Positions 11,173-21,587 of a stretch of 64,000 nucleotides of DNA are shown here, piece by piece. A program made the translations under genes and the position numbers. Within the stretch, counting starts at the first letter, position 1. Every line of letters begins with the position of its first letter. This stretch comes from Chaetoderma sp. LZ-2023a. Taxonomy: Eukaryota > Mollusca > Caudofoveata > Chaetodermatida > Chaetodermatidae. The notes below the pieces were generated by a model that was not told the origin of the DNA, did not search any database, and saw nothing but the letters and a program-made list of their open reading frames with translations. The stretch spans positions 1 to 64,000 of the forward strand of contig JAVVLW010002922.1 in the NCBI GenBank assembly GCA_034401795.1, read 5' to 3'.

Positions 11173-11252
11173 CTCAATTTCGAACATCCTTCCCCAATGA
11201 CCTCTAAAGCAGTGTTTATCAGCGTTTTACTCATACTGAGATTCAAGTGTTC
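11173..11252 (-). CDS. LRR protein exon 8
   Basis: 80 nt between acceptor atgtattttag and donor gtaagag (minus strand), entering in phase 0 and leaving in phase 2. It reads EHLNLSMSK, then TALEVIGEGCSKL, the core and tail of a cysteine-containing leucine-rich repeat. It follows exon 14036-14073 in frame, giving KIKTL-EHLNLS. Confidence 0.75.
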
Positions 11253-11707
11253 CTAAAATACATGTACAATAACAATTTTAGAAAATTACATACCTCGCTC
11301 TGCATTAATAGGTATGTGTGTATGTAAGGATGAGAGCAAGTGTTTACCCATAAATTGACCCTGACCATGGAAAAGCAGTCCATTTCCAAGAAGCCATAAT
11401 AGTTCAGGAATGCCTCAGAAGTCGCATTACATACAACTTCTAGGAAAGTGGCCTATTTTACTAACAGTGGAATGCTGCTTCTACGACACTGTTTGCATAT
11501 GGACTGAATGTTTATACTTTCCTGGATAATTTATGAAACACGAGGCTAAAGCTTCATTCTGAGACATTAAGTTGTGTCTGAGCTGTACTGTATAACAGGA
11601 ACATGAAGATTTAATGCGCTGAACGAATGTTATGCTCTTATCACTGTAACAGTTACTGTTCTATTCTACAATCAACGCAGACTAATTTACATTGCCGAGT
11701 ATCTTCA

Positions 11708-14008
11708 ACAAGAGGCACAAAGTACCTGTATCATTCACCTGTAAGAACACGATATCAAGCAAAAACATGGCACAAATGAACAATTATATTGGAAATGTGA
11801 GAATTTCTGTACAAAGTATGGATATCTAAATTCGAAATGTAAAAATTTTAACAAGAAATATGAACATTTAGGTTAGAGATTTAAGAATTTTGGGAAAAAA
11901 TGCAGAAATTTTCGCTCGAAACAAAGAAAGAGAGCTACAGGTCCATGACACTCAGCTACATTTACACAAAATCATATAAGAATGTGAAAGTTTTGATTTT
12001 CAAAATCGATCAACCAAACAAAGTACAATTTTGATATATTAATGGCGCCCATTTTTTCTTATTAGTTTCACCTGAACAAACATAAATTGTATAAATAGTC
12101 CACAATCATATTCACCAAATTGTGACAGATTTTTGGATACGTTTTAATGTAAACTACGGCATTTCAGATGATCACGAGACAAATACTTCAATCCAATTCT
12201 ATTGAACAAATAAGTATGTGAGCTTTTTGCCACAGGCTAGATGATGTTTCTTGAGTTCCATATCAATTGGCCATAGCTACTGGCCAAGTCAACTAATCAG
12301 ATTTATTTGAACATCCAGGTCAAGTAATCAGATTCAAATGCTAAATTCATTTTCAGTAGAACCCATGTAGGTCCATCACCATATCTGCAGTCAAACTTCA
12401 TAAACCAACAACAACTCAAGTTTGACTGTTTGATGGTGGACAAAATTTTAGCTGTGAGTAGCAGTTCAATAAACCACCATGTCTCTTAGTCAGTCAGTCA
12501 GGCGGTCAGTAAGTAACAAAAGCTTATTCAGGGCTGTTGTTTCAAGAGTTTTTCATATAAAGTAATTAAATGTGGGGGAAAATTCTGCCTGTGGAGTCCT
12601 GAAGACCAAGGCCACAGTGAAACAATTAAAAATTCTTCCAAATGCCAATGACATGATTAGTTAGTTAGTTCAACAGTCGGTCACAAAAGCTTATTCTGGA
12701 CGGTCGCTTCAAGAGTTTTTCGTATACAGTAGTCAAACTGGGCATGTATGAGTTGTAGGCTTCAGGTATGTGTCGCATCAAAAGTAGGTCAGTGTGACCT
12801 ACTTTTCTCGCTTCACCCACAGCTACTGAGATTCTATCAACCTCGTTTCACAAATCAGCTTCCACTGCTACATGCTTGAATGATTTTGGTCATTAATCAT
12901 ATCCTATAAATTTCATTCCAATACATGCAGCGGTTAGAAAAAAAGTTTCTGTCTAAAATAGCTCATCCAATACGGCCGCCAGACAAATTCTCAACTAGGT
13001 TGTCTTGAACAAACTTCTGTCAGCTATTGCGCTAGATGCTGTTTCTAGAGTTTCATGTCAATTGGTCAAATGTTTCTGTAATACATCATTAAAGGTTTTT
13101 CATATAATTAATAGGTTAATATCATGAAATTCAAGTTGGTCATGCCCAGTTTGACCACCCAGAATAAACTTTGCTTGAACAAACTGGTCAATCAATCTGA
13201 ATAGAAAGTGTCAAATTCGTATGCAGCGTACTCTATAACCTACACAGTAGAACCTCTCAAAACGGGGGAGACCATTTTGAACATGTGAAAATCCATCAGC
13301 CAAAGAATAAATTTTGATTGGTCTATGGCCGCTATGTTTTTTCAACGATCAACTTCCCTTGAACAAACTTGAATTGCATTTCTTCATGAATTATATTTCC
13401 AAAATTTCTGCACAATCACTTCAGCAATTATGGATGAAAAATAATTTTTGTAAGCCACACAAAATGGCTGCCACACAAATTGACCAATGATATTCTTTTT
13501 GACAAACTTGCTTCAGCTCTCGCCATAGATGAACTTTCGGGAGGTTTAAATCAATCTGTTAATTGGTTTTAGAGAAGATATTCAAACATGTTTTAAAAAC
13601 TAGTGCAAAATTCAAGATGGCCATAAACTATGACAAAAAGATGCTCCCTGTCAAATTTGTTTGAAATCAGCGCAGTGATTCTTGAGAAATGCTGTAACCC
13701 TTTAAAGGTCAAGCTGGCAAAAACCGGCCTCTGCAGTGGTCTTGAGGAATGTCCATTGCTTGTCAAGAGAAGACTATTTCTGAAAATTAACCACTGGAAT
13801 GCCTGGCTCGATAACCGAGCCAGTCATTCAAGTGGTAAATTTTCAAATATAGCCCTCTTTTAGCCTGCAAATGGACATTCAATAAGCAAATATTTAGATT
13901 TTCTTGACCAAATTCGACCATTAAAGGGTTAATAGAGAGAAGGTGACAATGGATAACAGGCAGTCACCATGGCATTATCTCATTTGTCCCGCTCAGGCCA
14001 GGTGAGTT
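11708..14008. repeat. Unclassified long dispersed repeat, copy 2
   Basis: Begins with 'acaagaggcacaaagtacctg' (like 53627) and ends with 'ctcaggccaggtgag' (like 1082 and 55434). Contains the family's internal phrases ('cccttgaacaaactt', 'aaatggctgcc'). More diverged than copies 1 and 3, and interrupted by the MITE at 13698-13928. Confidence 0.6.
13698..13928. mobile_element. TTAA-flanked MITE (piggyBac-like), copy 2
   Basis: 231 bp with ends CCCTTTAAAGG and, inverted, CCCTTTAATGGTC. The right flank is TTAA (13929-13932); the left has drifted to GTAA. A central palindrome lies around 'ggctcgataaccgagcc'. Inserted in dispersed repeat copy 2. Confidence 0.7.
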
Positions 14009-14035
14009 AACATAGGACTAAAGACAAAATCTTAC

Positions 14036-14073
14036 CAAAGTCTTTATCTTTGCTAACATCTTCAGACCATCTA
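14036..14073 (-). CDS. LRR protein exon 7
   Basis: 38 nt between acceptor ctctagtttcag and donor gtaagat (minus strand), entering in phase 1 and leaving in phase 0. It reads (T+TA = L) DGLKMLAKIKTL, the segment that links ...LELAECFET to EHLNLS. A nearer AG (ctctag, four bases upstream) would put a stop in frame, so the second AG is chosen. The frame stays open further upstream to 14242, so the true left border could be longer. Confidence 0.65.
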
Positions 14074-14426
14074 CTGAAACTAGAGAGAAACATTTGATTA
14101 ATATTTTCATAGATCTACTAATATCAGTTACCCACTGCCCTAGTTGGCTGTTTGTCTGTGCCATATTCACTTGATTTATTGTCCGTACTTGCCACATGTT
14201 ATCAAACAGAACAACATCATCATCGCTCAAACAGTGAGTCATTCACCAGCAAGGTGATGTGCTGCAAGCATGTGTAAGTTTATGCCTTTACCTGTAGCAA
14301 TATTATCTAGATATAACTTGTTATTCATACAGTGATATAAAATGTATACCATCAAACAGGTTCACTAGATTTTATTATTTCCAATTAGTGACAAGTCCTA
14401 TAGAAAACATGGCCATACTGTAGATT

Positions 14427-14640
14427 AAACGAAATCTAGGATTTCTTTTTTCACGAGAGAGTTGATACTTACCTCCCTAATACTTTTGATATTGCTAAAT
14501 ATTGGCTTTCACTCAATAAACACTCAGATTAAAACAGTTAGGTGCCCCTACTGGGCAGGGAGTCAGAGCGTAGTCTGGCGGATGCCAGCCCCACCACCGC
14601 GCATGCGCAGACTAGCACTTCCTCTGACTAGATTATTGGC
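14427..14640 (-). repeat. Copy B-outer 3' terminal inverted repeat
   Basis: Inverted match to 28342-28534 apart from the outer tip. Carries GCGCATGCGC near 14600. Confidence 0.9.
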
Positions 14641-14710
14641 TGACACACATGCAACTATTAAGAGCCTGAAGACCGAGCCTCTGTGGGGTGGAGAGGCCGG
14701 GTCCGTATCT

Positions 14711-14808
14711 AGGGAGGTAAGTATCAACTCTCTCGTGAAAAAAGAAATCCTAGATTTCGTTTATTTCACATCAAGAGTATACTTACCTCCCTAATACTTT
14801 TGATATTG
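14711..14808 (-). repeat. Copy B-outer internal complementary region
   Basis: 14711-14762 is the inverted 52-bp copy of the element's left tip (14427-14478). 14763-14808 is the inverted copy of its right tip (near 28489-28534). Confidence 0.9.
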
Positions 14809-15344
14809 CCAGAATTCGAAAGTGAATCTGGCGGGAGGGAGGCGAGGTCAAAAGACCAGCTCATCCCTATACGCTTTTCTGCGTTTAAGGCACTTAAACT
14901 TCTGAAACTGTAAGAAAAAACAGTCAGGATTTGACTAACCATCGGATAACACCACCGATGTATGAGAGATGACCGAATGTCATATGCGCTCCCCCCCCCC
15001 CCTCCTTCCTGGGAGGAAGAGTCGACTGACCTCAATGTCCTATACGCTCTCTACGTACAAGTGCCATGTACTACAGGACAGAGACGAAAAAACTCCATTT
15101 TCGTAACTCTCAACAATGAACCACACAAATACACAAACCATCACCATATTAATAACGGGTAACGTGACAATACAATCAACAACGGACAACACATGAATAA
15201 GACTGACCTTGTTGAAATGGCTGCTGACATCATCTTCCCATTGGTAAAGACTGATGCAGGCCCAAAAAAGTGGGTGTTTCCATAAATTAATTGTGAAATA
15301 TATAAGTAATGAGGAAAAAACCTCCTCAAAAAATATAAACCGAG

Positions 15345-15637
15345 TTATTTTTTCAAAATAGACAAGGCGAGAGGATTAGAGGTGTCACGGAGATAATGGT
15401 CTGTAAAACTTGACTCACAGTGCCACTGAGCCACCGACATAATATCATCCACAGGGACCCCATTAAATAGGGCAGTGGATGTCACTACGCCGCGGACACT
15501 GTGAGCCTTGGCCACGTCAACCTGCTTCCCGGTGGCGGATTTATGGCAAAACTGAATGCATTCAACAATCCACCTGGAAATGGTGTCCTTAGAAGCCCTG
15601 CCATGGGGTTCAATATATGACAACCATAACGCTGACT
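15345..15637 (-). pseudogene. Recombinase C-terminal part of B-outer (split gene)
   Basis: Encodes the last ~97 residues of the tyrosine recombinase, including HSVRG and the catalytic tyrosine in TDHYLRD, to a TAA stop. The gene is cut at 15637/15638 inside the triplet region for TDQS by the insertion of B-inner and resumes at 22688. Confidence 0.93.
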
Positions 15638-15852
15638 AAAGGAAATCTAGGATTTCTTTTTTCACGAGAGAGTTGATACTTACCTCCCTAATACTTTTGA
15701 TATTGCTAAATATTGGCTTTCACTCAATAAACACTCAGATTTAAAACAGTTAGGTGCCCCTACTGGGCAGGGAGTCAGAGCGTAGTCTGGCGGATGCCAG
15801 CCCCACCACCGCGCATGCGCAGACTAGCACTTCCTCTGACTAGATTATTGGC
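15638..15852 (-). repeat. Copy B-inner 3' terminal inverted repeat
   Basis: Inverted match to 22494-22687. The outer tip has one substitution from the usual form (aaagg instead of aaacg). Confidence 0.9.
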
Positions 15853-15922
15853 TGACACACATGCAACTATTAAGAGCCTGAAGACCGAGCCTCTGTGGGG
15901 TGGAGAGGCCGGGTCCGTATCT

Positions 15923-16020
15923 AGGGAGGTAAGTATCAACTCTCTCGTGAAAAAAGAAATCCTAGATTTCGTTTATTTCACTTCAAGAGTATACTTACCT
16001 CCCTAATACTTTTGATATTG
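15923..16020 (-). repeat. Copy B-inner internal complementary region
   Basis: Arms 15923-15974 and 15975-16020 are inverted copies of the left and right element tips. The arm still reads cgttt where the element's own tip now reads ccttt, so the tip mutated after insertion or came from another template. Confidence 0.9.
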
Positions 16021-16553
16021 CCAGAATTCGAAAGTGAATCTGGCGGGAGGGAGGCGAGGTCAAAAGACCAGCTCATCCCTATACGCTTTTCTGCGTTTAA
16101 GGCACTTAAACTTCTGAAACTGTAAGAAAAAACAGTCAGGATTTGACTAACCATCGGATAACACCACCGATGTATGAGAGATGACCGAATGTCATATGCG
16201 CTCCCCCCCCTCCTTCCTGGGAGGAAGAGTCGACTGACCTCAATGTCCTATACGCTCTCTACGTACAAGTGCCATGTACTACAGGACAGAGACGAAAAAG
16301 CTCCATTTTCGTAACTCTCAACAATGAACCACACAAATACACAAACCATCACCATATTAATAACGGGTAATCGTGACAATACAATCAACAACGGACAACA
16401 CATGAACAAGACTGACCTTGTTGAAAATGGCTGCTGACATCATCTTCCCATTGGTAAAGACTGATGCAGGCCCAAAAAAGTGGGTGTTTCCATAAATTAA
16501 TTGTGAAATATATAAGTAATGAGGAAAAACCTCCTCAAAAAATATAAACCGAT

Positions 16554-17588
16554 TTATTTTTTCAAAACCGACAAGGCGAGAGGATTAGAGGTGTCACGGA
16601 GATAATGGTCTGTAAAACTTGACTCACAGTGCCACTGAGCCACCGACATAATATCATCCACAGGGACCCCATTAAATAGGGCCGTGGATGTCACTACGCC
16701 GCGGACACTGTGAGCCTTGGCCACGTCAACCTGCTTCCCGGTGGCGGATTTATGGCAAAACTGAATGCATTCCACAATCCACCTGGAAATGGTGTCCTTA
16801 GAAGCCCTCCCATGGGGTTCAATATATGACAACCATAACGCTGACTGGTCGGTGCGCCATGCCGCCGTACGTTGTTTGTACCGGCGCAGCGCCCGGACGG
16901 GACACCATGCTTTAGAATTAGGATCATATCTAGTTAAAGCAGGCAAAATAATAGGTTGACCTGGATATTTCAACGACTGATTTTTAGCCAAGAAATTAAT
17001 CCTAGGTAGCAGCTTAAGGCCTTCCCCTGAAACCACAAAACGGTCATCCTCGGCTGATAAGGCATGAATTTCACTCCTACGCCTAGCCGAGGCCGCAGCA
17101 ATTAAAAACACAGTCTTCAGTGTTAATAGTTTCATAGAAATGGAACTAAGTGGTTCAAAAGGCTTATCACCTAGTACTTGAAGCACTAGCGATAAACTCC
17201 AAGACGGAATCACAGGTGGATTCCTTGGTCTTAGATTGCCCATGCCTTTAATTAATACATTCAATGTATTTACTTCATCACTTCCCCTCTTAGCCAAGGA
17301 AGGAATAACAGACATTAATGCTGACTTATAACCAGCAATAGAGTTAGGCTTGAGGCTATAGGCATCATAGAGGTGACAGAGGAAATCAGCTACTACTTGA
17401 ATAGATGAATCCATTGGATCAATACATCTTTTTGAGCACCATTCTGCAAATCTGTTGATTTTATAATTATATGCTCTGGAGGTTGACCCCCTCCTGGCTT
17501 TGGCCATAAACATGGCTGCTTGCTCAGAAAAGCCCTCCTTAATTCTAGATTCCTTGACAACATCCACGCAGTCAATCTGAACATTGAC
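16554..17588 (-). CDS. Tyrosine recombinase (YR), copy B-inner
   Basis: Intact recombinase region of about 345 codons to a TAA at 16554. Arginine of box I in ASARRRSEIHAL, H-x-x-R in HSVRG, WH in AQWHCE and the tyrosine in DHYLRD are all present. The domain overlaps the last ~65 codons of pol in another frame. The start is not resolved: the frame is open upstream over the whole pol gene to the gag stop at 19524. Expected to recombine the circular element with a target through a very short core. Confidence 0.88.
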   Translation of the reverse strand, partial: VNVQIDCVDVVKESRIKEGFSEQAAMFMAKARRGSTSRAYNYKINRFAEWCSKRCIDPMDSSIQVVADFLCHLYDAYSLKPNSIAGYKSALMSVIPSLAKRGSDEVNTLNVLIKGMGNLRPRNPPVIPSWSLSLVLQVLGDKPFEPLSSISMKLLTLKTVFLIAAASARRRSEIHALSAEDDRFVVSGEGLKLLPRINFLAKNQSLKYPGQPIILPALTRYDPNSKAWCPVRALRRYKQRTAAWRTDQSALWLSYIEPHGRASKDTISRWIVECIQFCHKSATGKQVDVAKAHSVRGVVTSTALFNGVPVDDIMSVAQWHCESSFTDHYLRDTSNPLALSVLKK

Positions 17589-19774
17589 GGATTGTTGTGA
17601 AGGGCCTTGCCCTGGAAGATAATATCGTCCATCAGAGGCAGAGGAACCGGATTGCAGACCAGAAGGTCCAGCAGATCCGTATACCATGATCGGCTTGGCC
17701 AATCCGGGGCGATCAGAAGCACTTGGCATTCCTCTTGTCTGATTTTCTGAAGAATTTTTGGAATCAGGATTGCTGGAGGGAATGCGTATGCATACATTCT
17801 CCCCCAGCTGATAGCTAACGCATCTGTTGCGAAAGCGCTTGGATCCGGAATCGGAGAGACGTACGTCGTCATCTTCGCATTCTTCTTCGTTGCGAACAAA
17901 TCGATGTTGGGTTTCCCCCAATGGTCGAACAGACGATCCGCCACACATTGATTTAGTTGCCATTCCGTGGGTAAAACACTCATCCTTCGGCTCAATGAGT
18001 CTGCTAGCAGGTTTAACCTTCCCGGAATATGAACTGCTTTCAAGGTAATCTGGTGATCCAGACACCAACAAAGCAGTTTCCATGTCATCATACAGAGACT
18101 GGGCGACTTCGTTCCGCCCTGGCGGTTTATGTAAGTCACAACTGTTGAGTTGTCTGAACGAATAAGAACAATCTTGCCCTGAACTTTCTGTAAGAAATGT
18201 TCCAGGCCCAGGACTACTGCTCTTAGCTCCAGTAGATTTATATGTTCCTGTGACTGTTCCAGATTCCAAAGCCCTGATATCGTGGATTCTTCCAGGCAAG
18301 CTCCCCAGCCCTCCATCGATGCATCTGTATACACAGTCACCTGAGGGTGGGGAGGGGTTAGCAAAACCCCCGGCAAGAGATTCTCTGTATTCAACCACCA
18401 TTGCAGGTGGTGAATCAGAGGCGCCAACACTGACACATTCGAGTCCAGCGAACCTGTACTCTGGGTCCATTGTGTCATGAGAAACAACTGGATCGGCCGC
18501 CTGCGTAAGGCGGCCTGAGGAATGACTGGTTCCAACGAAACCATCAACCCCAGCATTCTCAAGTAAACCCGTGCCAGGACATGACGACTGTCGCACACTG
18601 ACTGAATCAACGAGATGAGTATTTGAACTCTCTCCTGAGTAGGATAAACATATCCTGTCTCTAGATCGAAGAACATCCCCAGGTAAACAAACTTCTGGGA
18701 TGGAGTCAGCTCTGATTTTGGGAAATTGATCATCCAGCCCAAGTCTGTGAGAATTTTCAAAACAATCTCCAGATTGGCGGACAAACTTTCCCGGGTGTGC
18801 GCTTTCAACAGCCAGTCGTCTATGTACGTGTGGACTGCTATGCTTCTCCTGCGGAGGTATGCTGTGATCGCAAGAACCACACGGGTGAAAACCCGAGGAG
18901 CCGTGGAAATTCCGAAGGGCAACACCCTGAATTCCCACTGTCTGCCCTGGAATGCAAATCTCAGGAAGCGACAGAAACTCCCGTGGATGGGGATGTGGAA
19001 ATAAGCGTCCTTCAAATCTATCGACGCCGTCCACATCCCCCTCTCCAACCCCGCCAACACCGAGTGCACCGTTTCCATCTTGAAACTGGGCGTCTCGATG
19101 AACTTGTTCAATGGCTTGAGGTTGAGAATCGGTCTCCACCCTCCGGTGCGTTTTGTTACTAAGAACAGGGTTGAATAGAAGCCCGGACACCTTTGTGCCG
19201 GCTGAATAGCTCCCTTTTGTATGAGGGAATTTATCTCCTCCTCGATACACAACCTTTGCTCTGGATCTCTCGGAATGGGAGTCCAGACTGGCACCAGAGA
19301 CAGTCGCGACGGCGGGCCTGTCACCCACTCTGGATGATACCCGACGGAAAGCCATCGCAAGACTAAACGGTCCTGAGTTAACCATTCCCACTCTTGCAGG
19401 TGGCCGGCTAGCCGGCCTCCCACCGGCCCACCTAGGGACCGCGGTGGACACGAGGCATGCAAGAGCGGCACTGTCTCCGTCGCCATACACACCGGCGTGG
19501 TTCTTACCGCGGTAAGCGTACTGTCAGGAACGATAACCACGCCCAGATCCTCGCGCGCCCCGCCCCGCCCCGCGCGCACCTCGGTGCGCGGGCGGCTGCC
19601 TGGCTGACGGCGCCTGAGGAACCTGCGCCCCCCTCGCTGCTGGCCGAATCGCACGCGGCCGAGGCCGACGCTGCGACGGTGGCTGGCCACTGACCTGGCC
19701 AGCACCACCTCGAGCCTGCAGGGGACGATACGCCGGGGCCGCGGCGCGAGCGTTAGCACGACGCAGCACATCAA
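17393..19774 (-). CDS. pol: reverse transcriptase, RNase H and C-terminal domain, copy B-inner
   Basis: 793 codons open, stop at 17393. An Arg-rich N-terminal part overlaps gag by 251 nt; RT follows with DLKDAYFHIP around residue 255, LPFGISTAPRVFTR, and YIDDW around residue 325. RNase H, about residues 455-590, has the four acidic positions in TDAS, LLELRAV, RSDNSTVV and NLLADSLSR. The tail (PNIDLFATKKNAK, AYAFPPAILIP, LLIAPDWPSRSWY) matches the region where DIRS elements are reported to carry a methyltransferase-like domain; I see no clear catalytic motif for that. Pol is in +1 relative to gag. There is no conserved ATG, so translation may use frameshifting or re-initiation. Confidence 0.92.
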   Translation of the reverse strand: MMCCVVLTLAPRPRRIVPCRLEVVLARSVASHRRSVGLGRVRFGQQRGGRRFLRRRQPGSRPRTEVRAGRGGAREDLGVVIVPDSTLTAVRTTPVCMATETVPLLHASCPPRSLGGPVGGRLAGHLQEWEWLTQDRLVLRWLSVGYHPEWVTGPPSRLSLVPVWTPIPRDPEQRLCIEEEINSLIQKGAIQPAQRCPGFYSTLFLVTKRTGGWRPILNLKPLNKFIETPSFKMETVHSVLAGLERGMWTASIDLKDAYFHIPIHGSFCRFLRFAFQGRQWEFRVLPFGISTAPRVFTRVVLAITAYLRRRSIAVHTYIDDWLLKAHTRESLSANLEIVLKILTDLGWMINFPKSELTPSQKFVYLGMFFDLETGYVYPTQERVQILISLIQSVCDSRHVLARVYLRMLGLMVSLEPVIPQAALRRRPIQLFLMTQWTQSTGSLDSNVSVLAPLIHHLQWWLNTENLLPGVLLTPPHPQVTVYTDASMEGWGACLEESTISGLWNLEQSQEHINLLELRAVVLGLEHFLQKVQGKIVLIRSDNSTVVTYINRQGGTKSPSLCMMTWKLLCWCLDHQITLKAVHIPGRLNLLADSLSRRMSVLPTEWQLNQCVADRLFDHWGKPNIDLFATKKNAKMTTYVSPIPDPSAFATDALAISWGRMYAYAFPPAILIPKILQKIRQEECQVLLIAPDWPSRSWYTDLLDLLVCNPVPLPLMDDIIFQGKALHNNPSMFRLTAWMLSRNLELRRAFLSKQPCLWPKPGGGQPPEHIIIKSTDLQNGAQKDVLIQWIHLFK

Positions 19775-21587
19775 ACTGCTCGCGCAGCGCCCTCTGGTTA
19801 TTCACCAGGGTGACCGTCTCTTGGAGGTGGCGACATCCCTCACCTCCAAAAAGACCAGGGCCCGTCATAGGCGTATGCAGTAGCCTATTGTACAGGTCCT
19901 GAGACGGGCACAGATTGTCCAGGGCAAACGTGCGTCTTGCCCTGACACTCCTGGTCACCGCCCGAGTCACACAGTCCAGCGCCAGGTTAATACCATCCTG
20001 GATGGTTCGCTGGACAGTGACCGGACTTGGCTGGCGCGATGCGGATGCCGTTACTACCCCCTGTAACAGCTGGGAGACGTGGGACAGAGCGGCAATCGAA
20101 GCCCTCCCACTCTCCTCCGCATCACGCAACGCGGTATTCGCCGAACGCAACGCGTTCGCGCACAAGACACCCGTGTCAGAACGGGAGCCTGGCCGCGCAT
20201 CCTCACCCAAAGCCGCGCGGTCATCCACGCTGGGCTTGGGTACCACACCGTACCGCTGGTAATCCAGGGGCACGATGCGACAACGCCTGGCCACCTCGCG
20301 AGGGGCCTTCGCGAGACGTCCACTCGACTTAATGGACGACTCCGCCGCCTTGAACATGTCAACGACATGCTCCGCCAGCGGCAGAGAAGGCATAGCGTTA
20401 GCAGTCGGTTTCCCAGCTAACCACGGCGTGTGAACACGCTGGCTAGCCGACTGCTCCACGGGCAGATCAGGCCTAACGCTCACCAACCACTGGCAAGCGT
20501 CATACCAATCCTCCTCCGTGGCTAACTGCGAGCGCTCTACAAGACGGGGTCCTTCGTCTTCCTCCTGAGCGCAAGCAGTAGAGCTTGACGGCGGGTAAGC
20601 TGATACACCTGGCAAGCCAGGGAAAACACGCGGGCCTGACAGCACCGGCATGAGAATATCACTGGTTTGACCAGGAGCAGGCACCGTGGCAGAGCGCGGG
20701 GTATATATAGTCTCACCACGGGCCCGGCCAGCACCAGCAACACCCTCGGCAAGCCGAGGTATGCGGTACCGCTGGCCATCAGCAGCGCCCTGGGCAACCA
20801 CCTGAGCCGCGGACTTTACTCCAGGGTGAGTAAAACCGTGGAACAAGGCGCCTGCATTCCCCGCGAGGGGTGCACAAACGTCTTCATCCATGTCCACGTC
20901 GTCAGACGGCGACCCTAGCAGGTAATCCTCATTACCCTGGTCAGAAAGATTAGACCCCGGGTCAGCAAAGAGAGCTAACCCGGGCTGACCAGGAACGGTG
21001 CCATAGGAGGTACTGGCCACCGCGGCGTGCGGATACCCCTGGACTGATAAGCAGCCCGCGGGTTCCAGCGACAACCGTCCACGGTCCCCTATCGGCGCGG
21101 CAATAAGCCTGCTGCCAGGGCCGTGGAACGCCCCCTCTAATGGGGCCACCTCTGAATCGTCGAACAACGGAAGCGGACTAAGGAAAATCGATCCAGAGGC
21201 GGGGATTACCTGCTCCGAAGCCGATGATGAGGACAGTAAAGGATTTGGTCCAGGAAGCATGCCACGAAGCAACCCTGGAACCAAATCCTTTATTGTCCTC
21301 TTCATCTCTCCCAACATCTCGGTCCGGAAGGCCTCCATATCCACCGCGGACGAGACCTTCCCCTTACCCTTCCTACTTACAACCTCTCGTTTCCGCTTCT
21401 TCTTCTTCTCCTCCTCTACCACCTTGTCCGTCGCCTGTAAGCAGCACAAGAATTCGGACATTAACTCGCCCCCCCAGTGCTTACATATGTCACAATTAAC
21501 TAATGGACCACAAGGGCTACATTGACAGCACAGATGCGGCCAGAACTTATCCTGCAGAAAACGACCACAGGACGCGCAACCCGGTCC
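19524..21587 (-). CDS. gag-like ORF1, copy B-inner
   Basis: 687 residues, stop TGA at 19524. Cys-rich N terminus (CASCGRFL, CCQCSPCG, CDICKHWGG), a Lys/Glu coiled region (EEEKKKKRKREVV), a long low-complexity middle, a conserved region with LPLAEHVVDMF and CRIVPLDYQRYGVVPKPS, and an RG-rich tail. No ATG lies in frame upstream of the Cys module. The exon border is set at the 3' splice-like tttgccctgtttcag ending at 21588. Likely the structural nucleic-acid-binding protein of the particle (inference). Confidence 0.78.
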   Translation of the reverse strand, partial: GPGCASCGRFLQDKFWPHLCCQCSPCGPLVNCDICKHWGGELMSEFLCCLQATDKVVEEEKKKKRKREVVSRKGKGKVSSAVDMEAFRTEMLGEMKRTIKDLVPGLLRGMLPGPNPLLSSSSASEQVIPASGSIFLSPLPLFDDSEVAPLEGAFHGPGSRLIAAPIGDRGRLSLEPAGCLSVQGYPHAAVASTSYGTVPGQPGLALFADPGSNLSDQGNEDYLLGSPSDDVDMDEDVCAPLAGNAGALFHGFTHPGVKSAAQVVAQGAADGQRYRIPRLAEGVAGAGRARGETIYTPRSATVPAPGQTSDILMPVLSGPRVFPGLPGVSAYPPSSSTACAQEEDEGPRLVERSQLATEEDWYDACQWLVSVRPDLPVEQSASQRVHTPWLAGKPTANAMPSLPLAEHVVDMFKAAESSIKSSGRLAKAPREVARRCRIVPLDYQRYGVVPKPSVDDRAALGEDARPGSRSDTGVLCANALRSANTALRDAEESGRASIAALSHVSQLLQGVVTASASRQPSPVTVQRTIQDGINLALDCVTRAVTRSVRARRTFALDNLCPSQDLYNRLLHTPMTGPGLFGGEGCRHLQETVTLVNNQRALREQFDVLRRANARAAAPAYRPLQARGGAGQVSGQPPSQRRPRPRAIRPAARGAQVPQAPSARQPPAHRGARGAGRGARGSGRGYRS

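Noticed and set aside
14018-14242. Whole 74-codon ORF as one exon
   Set aside because: Only 14036-14073 fits the LRR pattern and splice phase; the upstream part lacks recognisable repeats, though a longer exon cannot be excluded.
16554-19490. 978-residue ORF as an independent protein
   Set aside because: Only the last ~345 codons match a tyrosine recombinase; the rest overlaps pol. Kept as a finding, not as a gene.
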